From: Bacteroidales bacterium
GTDB taxonomy: Bacteria; Bacteroidota; Bacteroidia; Bacteroidales; F082
Direction of reading: 5' to 3'
Assembly: GCA_028696715.1 (NCBI GenBank)
Contig: JAQVGO010000012.1
Span: forward strand, 1 to 42,103
Length of the DNA: 42,103 nucleotides
Positions 1-7,698 of this stretch are shown here, piece after piece. Positions within the stretch are counted from its first letter, which is position 1. Each line of letters opens with the position of its first letter. Position numbers and translations under genes: made by a program. The notes below the pieces were generated by a model. The model was not told the DNA's origin, did not search any database, and worked only from the letters and a program-made list of their open reading frames with translations.

Positions 1-103
1 TAAGCGTTACGATGAAAGTGGTGGCAAAGCCAAAAATGAAAAAGATAGCACCAAAAACTGAAATGCCCAAAAAGGCCTGATTTGAGTTGTTGCCGTTAGC
101 CAT
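1..103 (-). CDS. Sugar MFS transporter, N-terminal fragment (cut by window edge)
   Basis: Only the first 34 codons are present; the gene runs off the left edge. It starts at the ATG complementary to 101-103. The polar start MANGNNSNQ is followed by a hydrophobic segment with a GAIFFIFGFATTFIV pattern, which resembles the first membrane helix of FucP-type (FHS family) sugar:proton symporters of Bacteroidetes. These sit in the inner membrane and import hexoses or N-acetylhexosamines. It is divergent from the glycosylasparaginase, with 221 bp between the two starts, so the two could be co-regulated. The neighbouring glycosidases make a monosaccharide importer plausible, but the fragment is too short to infer the substrate. 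The family call is tentative. Confidence 0.55.
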   Translation of the reverse strand, partial: MANGNNSNQAFLGISVFGAIFFIFGFATTFIVTL

Positions 104-159
104 AGTTTTGATTTCTGATGAAGGGTATTTAATACTGTCCGCCACATTGCGAACGCTAA

Positions 160-167
160 CAAAAGTA
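160..167 (-). promoter_or_regulatory. Possible -7 element for the MFS gene
   Basis: On the minus strand this reads TACTTTTG, a match to the Bacteroidetes -7 consensus TAnnTTTG. It lies about 57 bp upstream of the MFS start codon. No clear TTTG is seen at the expected -33 position, so this is a half-supported promoter. Confidence 0.35.
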
Positions 168-267
168 GAAAAATATTTGGTTTCTCATCTGTTTCGAATT
201 TTTGTTAGCTGATTATTCATGCCAGACAAAGCAATGAAGTCAAAGTTTTATTATTTTCGTGCATTAA

Positions 268-297
268 TCAGACATTCCTGCCCTTTTGGTTGTCTGA
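268..297. repeat. Inverted repeat upstream of glycosylasparaginase
   Basis: TCAGACA at 268-274 and TGTCTGA at 291-297 are perfect 7-bp inverted arms around a 16-nt spacer. The repeat ends 27 bp before the ATG at 325. It could be an operator or a leader hairpin for the glycan-degradation genes. The arms are short enough that chance is possible. Confidence 0.35.
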
Positions 298-324
298 ATT
301 ACCAAAACTTAAATCAAGCTTTTC

Positions 325-1323
325 ATGAGCAACAGAAGAAAATTCCTGATCCAGACGTTTATCGGAGGTATGGCAACCGGATTAGGATGCCGTTACGGGC
401 TTGCCAGCACCATGATGAAACCGACTGTTTTGACTCCCGACAAAGGAACACTACCTGTCATAGTATCAACCTGGAATCATGGTTTGGCCGCCAATAAGGC
501 TGCTATGGAGGTGTTGATCAAAGGTGGATCTGTTCTTGATGCTGTTGAGCAAGGTGTTCGGGTTTCGGAGGCTGATCCCGAGGTGACAAGTGTTGGCTAT
601 GGAGGATTTCCGGATGCTGCCGGGGAAGTAACGCTGGATGCCTGCATCATGGGACCAGATGGCAGGGCAGGCTCAGTAGCTTGCCTGAAAGAAATCATGC
701 ATCCGATTTCGGTAGCCCGTAAGGTGATGGAAAAAACACCTCATGTTATGCTCGTTGGTGATGGTGCACAGCAATTTGCGCTTGATCAGGGTTTTATGAA
801 AACAGATTTGCTTACGGCTGAAATGAAAGCCAATTACGCAGCCTGGAAGGCTTCCGGTGCAACTTATGCGCCTCATGCCAACTGGGAAAATCACGATACC
901 ATCGGGCTGATTGCAATGGACAGTAATGGCGATATGGCCGGAGCCTGCACAACAAGTGGCATGGCCTACAAACATCCCGGACGCGTGGGCGATTCTCCAA
1001 TCATTGGTGCCGGACTTTTTGTTGATAACGAAGTAGGTGCAGCCACTGCCACAGGCGAGGGTGAAGCTGTTATGAAAACCCTGGGCAGCTTTTTGATTGT
1101 TGAACTGATGAGGCAGGGCTATTCGCCTCAGCAAGCCTGCGAACAGGCCGTAAGAAGAATTATTGCCAAAATTAAAGCACATCCTCATTTTCAAATCGGG
1201 TATATTGCCCTGAATAAATCAGGCGAAGTGGGTGCTTATGCCTATGCTCCGGGTTTTCAGTATGCCCTGGCCAACAGCCATGAAACGGCTCTGATTGATG
1301 TTGAATCGCTGAAAAATAGTTAA
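325..1323 (+). CDS. N4-(beta-N-acetylglucosaminyl)-L-asparaginase (glycosylasparaginase)
   Basis: This Ntn-hydrolase cleaves the GlcNAc-Asn bond that links N-glycans to protein, the last step of N-glycan removal. The protein is 332 residues, normal for the family. Residues 1-28 form a Tat-type signal with the twin arginine in SNRRKFLI, so export to the periplasm in folded form is expected. The family hallmark NHDTIG is at 189-194; Thr192 is the predicted nucleophile exposed by autocatalytic cleavage into alpha and beta chains. A conserved GGFPDAAGEVTLDA segment lies near residue 93. One base separates its stop from the GH20 start, so the two are almost certainly co-transcribed. With the GH20 and GH92 genes nearby it suggests breakdown of host or environmental glycoproteins. 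The family call is firm; the physiological substrate is inferred. Confidence 0.92.
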   Translation: MSNRRKFLIQTFIGGMATGLGCRYGLASTMMKPTVLTPDKGTLPVIVSTWNHGLAANKAAMEVLIKGGSVLDAVEQGVRVSEADPEVTSVGYGGFPDAAGEVTLDACIMGPDGRAGSVACLKEIMHPISVARKVMEKTPHVMLVGDGAQQFALDQGFMKTDLLTAEMKANYAAWKASGATYAPHANWENHDTIGLIAMDSNGDMAGACTTSGMAYKHPGRVGDSPIIGAGLFVDNEVGAATATGEGEAVMKTLGSFLIVELMRQGYSPQQACEQAVRRIIAKIKAHPHFQIGYIALNKSGEVGAYAYAPGFQYALANSHETALIDVESLKNS

Positions 1324-1324
1324 A

Positions 1325-3202
1325 ATGAAAAAGTTGTTTTGGCTTCTCATAATTGGTATTTTATTCGCATTTACTGCTTGTAAAAATTCACAAAAACCTC
1401 AAATAAACATCATTCCACAGCCCGATAGGATGTTTGTTAATGATCGGGAATTTAAACTCGACCAAAACAGCAGAATCATCTTTGAAGACCCAAATCCCGC
1501 ACTGAGGTTAATTGCTGAAGACCTGGCTCAGTTTATTTCATCAGGAAGTAATTTTAAACCAGAGGTTTTGCCTTATAGCCTGACCAAATCCATCGAAAAT
1601 GACATCTATTTATCTATAAGTTTGAATGATAGCATTCTTGGTGATGAAGGTTATCAAATAAAAACCAATAACGGACAATTTATCAGCATATTGGCCAATA
1701 CAGCACGTGGAGTTTTTTATGGGGTGCAAAGTCTTTATCAGCTTTTTCCTGACGCATTTTATAGTCAGGCAAAACACGCTGATGTGTGGAAATTGCCAGC
1801 CATAACGGTAACCGATAGAAGTCGTTTTGTTTACAGGGGAATGCATCTGGATGTATGCCGCCACCTCTTTCCGGTGGAATTTATCAAGCAATACATCGAC
1901 CTGCTGGCCATGTACAAATACAATCATCTGCATTGGCATCTTACTGACGACCAGGGCTGGCGCATTGAAATCAAGGCTTTCCCCCGACTTACAGAAGTTG
2001 GCGCCTGGCGCGATGAAACATTGATCGGGCACGGAGGAACAAGCTCAAAAGTTTATGATGGCGAGCCCTATGGTGGTTTTTATTCTCAGGACGAAATCAG
2101 GGAAATTGTGGACTATGCTGCCCTGCGATATATCACCATAATCCCTGAAATTGAAATGCCCGGACATGCATCGGCGGCTTTGGCTGCTTATCCTGAATTA
2201 GGATGCACCGGCGGCCCCTATCAGGTTGAAACCAGCTGGGGCGTTTTTGAAGATATCTTCTGCACAAAAGACGAAACTTTTGCTTTTCTGGAACAGGTTC
2301 TGGATGAAGTAATGGATTTATTTCCATCAACATACATACATATTGGCGGCGATGAAGCACCCAAAACCCGTTGGAAAACCTGCAAAACCTGTCAGCAGCG
2401 AATTAAATCGGAAGGCCTGGCCGATGAACATGAATTACAAAGCTGGTTTGTTCAGCGAATTGAAAAATACCTCAATCAGCATGGCCGTAAAATCATTGGC
2501 TGGGATGAGATTCTCGAAGGCGGACTGGCGCCTGATGCAACGCTTATGTCGTGGCGTGGAACAGCCGGTGGTATTGAAGCAGCCCGGCAAGGACATGATG
2601 TGATCATGACACCCGTAAGCCATTGCTATTTCGATTATTACCAGGGTGATCCGGCAGCTGAACCATTGGCTATTGGTGGTTATACACCCTTATCGAAAGT
2701 ATATACCTACGAACCTGTTCCCGAAGAACTTAATGAAAAACAGGCCAAACATATCCTTGGTGCTCAGGCCAATCTGTGGTCAGAATATCTGAAAAAACCT
2801 GAAAACGTGACCTATATGGCTCTTCCGCGCATGGCTGCATTATCTGAAGTGCTCTGGAGCCCATCCAAATCGCGGGATTGGGAGAAGTTCTATGATAAAT
2901 TGCCCTCGCATTTTTTGCGCTATGATGCTTTAGGAATAACATACAGCAAAGCAGTGAATCAGATCAGGGTGGAAGAAATCACAAATGCTGATGGCGATGT
3001 GATGCTGAATCTGAAAACAGAAGTCCCTTCAGGCCAAATCTATTTCACAACGGATGGCTCTGAACCTGATACCTTGTCAAAACCTTTTGAGCAACCCATT
3101 GAAAAAGCAGCGATTGAACTACTTAAAATGCAGCTGTATCGCAAGGGGCAAAAAATAGGTGAAACTCAGCAAGGTGCTTTCAACACATCAGCCAACGAAT
3201 AG
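1325..3202 (+). CDS. GH20 beta-N-acetylhexosaminidase lipoprotein
   Basis: This enzyme removes terminal beta-linked GlcNAc or GalNAc by the substrate-assisted GH20 mechanism. The 625-residue protein has a lipoprotein signal with lipobox FTAC and Cys19 as the lipidated residue. An N-terminal GH20b-like domain spans about 28-160 and the catalytic barrel about 165-515. The barrel contains HWHLTDDQGW (203-212) and the active-site HIGGDE motif with Asp343-Glu344. Near the C-terminus (about 560-620) a chitobiase-type domain is recognisable from YFTTDGSEPD. Residues after the lipidated Cys are not acidic, so there is no obvious surface-export signal and a periplasmic face is likely (inference). It directly follows the glycosylasparaginase. 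Its 3' end overlaps the convergent zinc-ribbon gene by 15 bp. Confidence 0.95.
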   Translation: MKKLFWLLIIGILFAFTACKNSQKPQINIIPQPDRMFVNDREFKLDQNSRIIFEDPNPALRLIAEDLAQFISSGSNFKPEVLPYSLTKSIENDIYLSISLNDSILGDEGYQIKTNNGQFISILANTARGVFYGVQSLYQLFPDAFYSQAKHADVWKLPAITVTDRSRFVYRGMHLDVCRHLFPVEFIKQYIDLLAMYKYNHLHWHLTDDQGWRIEIKAFPRLTEVGAWRDETLIGHGGTSSKVYDGEPYGGFYSQDEIREIVDYAALRYITIIPEIEMPGHASAALAAYPELGCTGGPYQVETSWGVFEDIFCTKDETFAFLEQVLDEVMDLFPSTYIHIGGDEAPKTRWKTCKTCQQRIKSEGLADEHELQSWFVQRIEKYLNQHGRKIIGWDEILEGGLAPDATLMSWRGTAGGIEAARQGHDVIMTPVSHCYFDYYQGDPAAEPLAIGGYTPLSKVYTYEPVPEELNEKQAKHILGAQANLWSEYLKKPENVTYMALPRMAALSEVLWSPSKSRDWEKFYDKLPSHFLRYDALGITYSKAVNQIRVEEITNADGDVMLNLKTEVPSGQIYFTTDGSEPDTLSKPFEQPIEKAAIELLKMQLYRKGQKIGETQQGAFNTSANE

Positions 3203-3397
3203 ATCAAAAACATTGGCAAGGGTGCTGCTGTTTGCCTTGTAAAATTCGGTGTAGGTGCATCTGCTGCAAGTAACGGAAGAATACTTTTTGTTTTGCACAT
3301 CAAATATTTTGGCCAGTAAGCTTCCGGTCACGCGTATCTCACCAATTTCATATTGTTTGTTGCCACATTTTGGGCATGTATATTTTAAGTGTCTCAT
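3188..3397 (-). CDS. Small zinc-ribbon protein (DUF2082 / zinc_ribbon_13-like)
   Basis: This is a 69-residue protein with two CxxC knuckles, CPKC at 8-11 and CSRC at about 44-47, separated by a segment with GEIRVTGSLLAKIFDVQNK. That pattern matches the small zinc-ribbon family annotated as predicted nucleic-acid-binding proteins (DUF2082). No enzymatic function is known. It is the last gene of a minus-strand group with the ribbon-helix-helix and SPFH genes, 8 bp after the former. Its 3' end overlaps the GH20 gene by 15 bp tail to tail. The family is recognised with good confidence; the role is unknown. Confidence 0.75.
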   Translation of the reverse strand: MRHLKYTCPKCGNKQYEIGEIRVTGSLLAKIFDVQNKKYSSVTCSRCTYTEFYKANSSTLANVFDLFVG

Positions 3398-3405
3398 TCT
3401 GAAGG

Positions 3406-3570
3406 TTATTTTTTATCATTCTTTTTAATGCGTCCTGCTTCTCTTAAGGCTTTGTGGATGATCCACTCCAGCTGACCATTGGTACTTCTGAATTCATCAG
3501 CAGCCCATTTCTCAACCTGATCAAGCAGATCTTCCTCAATCCGTAAAGCAAAAGCTTTCTTCTTAGCCAT
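3406..3570 (-). CDS. Arc/ribbon-helix-helix DNA-binding protein, 54 aa
   Basis: This short gene runs from the ATG complementary to 3568-3570 to the TAA complementary to 3406-3408. The 54 residues begin MAKKKAFALRIEEDLLDQVE and continue with KWAADEFRSTNGQLEWIIH. This is the Arc-type pattern: a short basic beta strand (KAFALRI) followed by two helices, with the Arc-like turn FRSTNGQLEWII. Such proteins bind DNA as dimers through the paired strand. It starts 4 bp after the SPFH stop codon, so they share a transcript. SPFH plus Arc pairs occur in other Bacteroidetes as far as I recall. A perfect palindrome at the SPFH promoter is an obvious candidate target for autoregulation (inference). Confidence 0.85.
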   Translation of the reverse strand: MAKKKAFALRIEEDLLDQVEKWAADEFRSTNGQLEWIIHKALREAGRIKKNDKK

Positions 3571-3574
3571 AATT

Positions 3575-4423
3575 TTATTGATACAAAGTTCCTGTGTTTA
3601 CCACTGGTGAAGCTTCTCTGTCGCCGCAAAGCACTACCATCAGATTGCTCACCATTGCAGCTTTTTTGTCGTCGTCCAGCTCAACAATTTGTTTTTCGGA
3701 TAATTGATCAAGGGCCATCTCAACCATGCTCACAGCACCTTCTACAATTTTAAAACGAGCTGCTACAATGGCTGTTGCCTGCTGGCGTTTGAGCATCGCC
3801 TGCGCAATCTCCTGGGCATAGGCAATGTAATTTATCCGTGCTTCAATCACTTCTATCCCGGCAATATCAAGCCTTTCGATGATCTCCCTTTCTAATTCGG
3901 CATTTACTTCTTCACCGCCTGAACGCAAAGTGATTTCGGCATCATGATCCTCAAAATTGTCATAGGGATAAATTCCGGCCAGCTTTCTTAGCGCGGCCTC
4001 GCTCTGTACAACCACGAAATGCTGAAACTCGTCCACCGCAAAGGAAGCTTTAAAAGTATCAGATACCCTCCAAACCAAAACCACACCAATCATAATCGGA
4101 TTACCGATTTTGTCATTTACCTTGATTGGTTCACTGTCGAAATTGCGGGCTCTTAATGAAATCGACCTGCGAACGAAAAATGGATTAACCCAGAAAAAAC
4201 CATTGTCTTTTATAGTTCCGGAATACTTGCCAAACAAAGTCAATACCACCGCTTTGTTGGGGTTTATTACCGTAAAACCTATCGCAAAAAATATCGCAAG
4301 CAGCAATATTACAATAAAAAAGGGCGATTTGAGCATGATTAAGCCAGCAATGCCAAACGTAAGCAACAGAAATACAACTAACAACATCAAATATCCGGAT
4401 GTGGCGGTTTTAATTTTTTCCAT
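3575..4423 (-). CDS. SPFH/Band 7 (prohibitin-stomatin-like) membrane protein
   Basis: This 282-residue protein has two hydrophobic segments at about 10-31 and 33-52. They are followed by the SPFH start signature [20 protein letters not shown], where NPNKAVVL is typical, and a helix-rich C-terminal half with [21 protein letters not shown] proteins oligomerise into membrane rings or microdomains and often protect or organise membrane proteins and proteases. It heads a minus-strand operon with a ribbon-helix-helix protein and a zinc-ribbon protein. It has a strong promoter match directly upstream with a palindrome over the expected start of transcription. The family call is firm; its client proteins are unknown. 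Confidence 0.88.
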   Translation of the reverse strand: MEKIKTATSGYLMLLVVFLLLTFGIAGLIMLKSPFFIVILLLAIFFAIGFTVINPNKAVVLTLFGKYSGTIKDNGFFWVNPFFVRRSISLRARNFDSEPIKVNDKIGNPIMIGVVLVWRVSDTFKASFAVDEFQHFVVVQSEAALRKLAGIYPYDNFEDHDAEITLRSGGEEVNAELEREIIERLDIAGIEVIEARINYIAYAQEIAQAMLKRQQATAIVAARFKIVEGAVSMVEMALDQLSEKQIVELDDDKKAAMVSNLMVVLCGDREASPVVNTGTLYQ

Positions 4424-4441
4424 CTTGCAATAAATTTAAAT

Positions 4442-4460
4442 TGATATTAATTTAATATCA
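4442..4460. promoter_or_regulatory. Palindromic operator candidate at the SPFH transcription start
   Basis: The forward strand reads TGATATTAATTTAATATCA: two perfect 8-bp inverted arms around 3 bp. On the minus strand it begins at the base after the -7 element, so the expected transcription start falls inside it. That is a classical repressor position. The most likely binder is the ribbon-helix-helix protein encoded in the same operon, but this is inference from position and symmetry. Confidence 0.6.
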
Positions 4461-4490
4461 CAAAGATATAACAAAATTTCAAAATGTCAA
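4461..4490 (-). promoter_or_regulatory. Promoter of the SPFH operon
   Basis: Minus strand: TTGACA at 4490-4485 and TATCTTTG at 4468-4461, with 19 bp between TTG and TATCTTTG. The second box fits the Bacteroidetes -7 consensus TAnnTTTG exactly, and the spacing is as expected for the -33 element. It lies 37 bp upstream of the SPFH start codon. Confidence 0.65.
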
Positions 4491-4647
4491 GATTATTGAT
4501 GAAAAAACTGCACTGCTTACAACCTAATTTATCTTAAGTTTGTCTGATATTTGTCAGCCCGAATTAATTCTTGTAAAGAGTGACCCGGCTGACAAACAGC
4601 AATCACCAGAGGATTATTTACCGTTTTATTAATTTTCATAGGCATTT

Positions 4648-7602
4648 ATGAGACCTCCTGCGATTTTAACCTTATTCCTTCTGATTTTTCTTCTGTCTTC
4701 ATGTAAACACGAAAAAAAAGTTGTTGATTATGTTGACCCATTTATTGGAACAGGAGGGCACGGACACACTTTTCCGGGGGCAAGCATGCCTTTTGGCATG
4801 GTGCAACTAAGCCCTGACACCAGAAAAGATTCGTGGGATGGCTGCTCGGGCTATCATTATAGCGATCAAACCATCATGGGTTTTAGCCATACACATTTAA
4901 GCGGAACCGGCATTGGCGATTATGGTGATGTTCGATTAATGCCAACTGTAGGTGAGCTTTTGCTTGAGCCTGGTTTTGAAGAAAATCCGGCCTCAGGCTA
5001 CCGATCAGTTTTTTCGCATGAGAAAGAAAATGCCGAAGCAGCTTATTATCAGGTTTGGCTTGAGGATTATCAGATTAATGCAGAGTTAACAGTAAGTCAA
5101 AGAGCTGGATTTCATCGCTATACCTTTCCAAAAAGCGATAGTTCACATGTCCTGATTGATCTTTTTGAAGGGGTAACTTCGGATAAAATTTTGGATGCCT
5201 GGGTAAAAATTGAAAACGACAGCACCATCAGCGGATATCGCCGAACAAAAGGATGGGCCAATGATCAGCACATCTATTTTTATGCGGTATTCTCTAAACC
5301 ATTTAAGCGGTTCGGAATTGCACAAAACGATAAGCTCCAGCCTATGCAGACCTTTGCCAAAGGTGAAAAAATTGTTGCCTGGGTAGATTTCAATACAAGC
5401 AAAAATGAAAGCATTCTGGTAAAAGTCGGCATCTCGGCAGTGGATGAATCTGGTGCTCAATACAACCTACTTACCGAAATCCCACACTGGGATTTCGACA
5501 AGCAGCGTAGTTCTGCCCGCGACACCTGGAACTCAGAACTTAATAAAATTTCGGTTGAAGGAAAATCTGAAAGCGACAAAACGATTTTTTACACTGCCTT
5601 GTATCATACCCTGCTGGCTCCTAATCTTTACTCCGATGTTGATGGCCGATACCGCGGACATGATATGCTGATACATCAATCCCAGGACAAAGCTTATACA
5701 GTTTATTCCCTCTGGGACACATTCAGGGCTCTGCACCCCTTGTTCAATCTGATAGAACCAACACGGAGTGCAGAAATGATCCGTCATATGCTCGATATCT
5801 ACGACAAAGGCGGCTTGTTACCAGTTTGGGAACTGGCAGCCAACGAAACCCAATGTATGATCGGTTATCATGCCGTGCCTGTGATTGTGGATGCCTGGAG
5901 AACCGGAATCCACGGTTTTGATCAGCATCAGGCTTTGGAAGCTATAAAAAAAAGTGCCCGGCAACAATTGCATGGTTTGGATGCCTATCAAACATTTGGT
6001 TTTATTCCGGCTGATCACGAAAGTGAATCGGTATCGAAAACGCTTGAATATGCCTATGACGACTGGTGCATAGCAGAATTTGCCAAGGCGCAGGGACATA
6101 ACAAACTGGCTGATTCGTTTTATTTGCGGGCTCAACATTACAAAAACCTGTTTGATCATCAAACCCAATTTTTCAGAGGACGACAAAATGGTGGGTTTAT
6201 TGATCCTTTTGACCCGGCACAAGTCAATTTTATGCTTACTGAAGCCAATTCGTGGCAATACAATTTCTTTGTTCCTCAAGATGTAGAAGGACATATCGCC
6301 CTCATGGGCGGAGAAAATGCTTATGCCGAAATGCTGGATTCGCTCTTCAGAGGAAAGACAGAATTAACTGGTCGCCAACAGGCTGATATCACCGGACTTA
6401 TTGGCCAATATGCGCATGGCAATGAGCCCAGTCATCATATGGCCTACCTTTATAATTTTGTTGGTCAACCACACAAAACCCAGGATTTGGTTCGTCAGAT
6501 TATGGATGAGCTCTATCATGCTGCGCCCGATGGTTTGAGTGGTAACGAAGACTGCGGACAGATGTCGGCCTGGTACGTGTTTAGTGCCCTTGGATTTTAT
6601 CCGGTTACCCCTGGATCAGGAAATTATATTATAGGTGTGCCACGTTTTGAAAAAGCAATAATGCGGTTAGAAAACGGGTCTGAATTTCTGGTCAAAGCAA
6701 CAGGACTTTCCAATGAAAATAAATACATCCAGCGCGTTACACTTAATGGGGTACACTATTCGAAGAGTTTCATCACCTTCGAAGACATTGCTGCCGGGGG
6801 TGTTTTGGAGTTTTTTATGGGTGCTGAACCGGGAAATGACTTTGGTATTGCACCCGAATCCCGACCCAAGCAAAAAATCGATGGTCAACAGCTCACAGCC
6901 GTTCCGTTGATTCAGGCTGATTCAAAAACCTTTACCGATCAGATTGAAGTAAAAATGATCCATCAACATCCTGATGCCAAAATATTTTTCACCACCGATA
7001 ACACCCAACCAAACTCTAACAGCCGTGTTTTTAAAGAAATTTTAAGCCTGAACAAAACCACTACAATTAATGCTTATGCTTTGGTGAACGGAAAGTCCAG
7101 TACAGTAGTTACTGCTAATTTTTACCGTATTCCGTCCGGAAGAAGTATTGAGCTGCACACCCAATACAGTCCGCAATACCATGCCGGAGGAGAAATCGCA
7201 TTGATTGACCGACAAAGAGGTCAGGCCGATTTCAGGACAGGATCGTGGCAGGGCTATCATGGAATTGATTTGTCAGCAACAGTTGACCTGGGCAAAACCC
7301 AAAAAATAGACAAGGTTTCAATTGGTTTTTTACAGGACGAACGCTCATGGATCTTTATGCCTGAATGGATTGAGCTTGAATTTTCGATGGACGGAAAGAC
7401 ATTTGAAAAAACCGAGAGAATTGCGAACACCATTTCTGTTTATCATGCTGGCAGTTTGATGAAAGAGTTTGAAATGAGCGTGAAAGATCAAAATGCGCGC
7501 TACGTGAAAGTTTTTGCCAAAAACAGAAAAGTTTGTCCGCCAGGCCATATTGGAGCCGGCGAACCCGCCTGGATTTTTGCTGACGAAATTGTAATTGAAT
7601 AA
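4648..7602 (+). CDS. GH92 alpha-mannosidase lipoprotein with C-terminal accessory domains
   Basis: GH92 enzymes are calcium-dependent exo-alpha-mannosidases acting on N-glycan mannose, typical of Bacteroidetes. The 984-residue protein has the lipobox LSSC (Cys19). The GH92 core covers about 27-745. Visible family motifs are VDPFIGTGGHGHTFPGA (from 29), GFSHTHLSGTG (from 79), TEANSWQYNFFVPQD (531-545, Glu532 the likely general acid by analogy) and GNEDCGQMSAWY (632-643). At about 770-845 a chitobiase-like domain (FFTTDNTQPNSNS) follows, then an F5/8 discoidin-like domain to the end (DLSATVDLGKTQKIDKVSIG), probably carbohydrate binding. It is longer than the usual GH92 core of about 740 residues because of these domains. 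Its place next to GH20 and glycosylasparaginase genes supports N-glycan use. The promoter is not clear; TAATTTTC near 4630 is a weak -7 match. Confidence 0.95.
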   Translation: MRPPAILTLFLLIFLLSSCKHEKKVVDYVDPFIGTGGHGHTFPGASMPFGMVQLSPDTRKDSWDGCSGYHYSDQTIMGFSHTHLSGTGIGDYGDVRLMPTVGELLLEPGFEENPASGYRSVFSHEKENAEAAYYQVWLEDYQINAELTVSQRAGFHRYTFPKSDSSHVLIDLFEGVTSDKILDAWVKIENDSTISGYRRTKGWANDQHIYFYAVFSKPFKRFGIAQNDKLQPMQTFAKGEKIVAWVDFNTSKNESILVKVGISAVDESGAQYNLLTEIPHWDFDKQRSSARDTWNSELNKISVEGKSESDKTIFYTALYHTLLAPNLYSDVDGRYRGHDMLIHQSQDKAYTVYSLWDTFRALHPLFNLIEPTRSAEMIRHMLDIYDKGGLLPVWELAANETQCMIGYHAVPVIVDAWRTGIHGFDQHQALEAIKKSARQQLHGLDAYQTFGFIPADHESESVSKTLEYAYDDWCIAEFAKAQGHNKLADSFYLRAQHYKNLFDHQTQFFRGRQNGGFIDPFDPAQVNFMLTEANSWQYNFFVPQDVEGHIALMGGENAYAEMLDSLFRGKTELTGRQQADITGLIGQYAHGNEPSHHMAYLYNFVGQPHKTQDLVRQIMDELYHAAPDGLSGNEDCGQMSAWYVFSALGFYPVTPGSGNYIIGVPRFEKAIMRLENGSEFLVKATGLSNENKYIQRVTLNGVHYSKSFITFEDIAAGGVLEFFMGAEPGNDFGIAPESRPKQKIDGQQLTAVPLIQADSKTFTDQIEVKMIHQHPDAKIFFTTDNTQPNSNSRVFKEILSLNKTTTINAYALVNGKSSTVVTANFYRIPSGRSIELHTQYSPQYHAGGEIALIDRQRGQADFRTGSWQGYHGIDLSATVDLGKTQKIDKVSIGFLQDERSWIFMPEWIELEFSMDGKTFEKTERIANTISVYHAGSLMKEFEMSVKDQNARYVKVFAKNRKVCPPGHIGAGEPAWIFADEIVIE

Positions 7603-7651
7603 GTATTTTACCTGGTTTTCACTTTCTATCACTTCTGAAGGTGACATTAGT

Positions 7652-7681
7652 TTTGGCTTCTGCAAGAATAAGCTAACTTTG
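7652..7681 (+). promoter_or_regulatory. Promoter of the EamA transporter / yigZ pair
   Basis: TTTG at 7652-7655 and TAACTTTG at 7674-7681 are separated by 18 bp, matching the Bacteroidetes TTTG-N-TAnnTTTG pattern. The start codon follows 17 bp later, so the leader is very short. Confidence 0.65.
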
Positions 7682-7698
7682 CACTTCATCACGCCAGA

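Noticed and set aside
219..497. Plus-strand open frame overlapping the start of glycosylasparaginase
   Set aside because: It lies in another frame of a clear enzyme gene, shows no domain pattern and would overlap most of the Tat signal region.
673..1194. Long minus-strand open frame opposite glycosylasparaginase
   Set aside because: Antisense shadow of a conserved enzyme; its translation has no recognisable motif and no start context.
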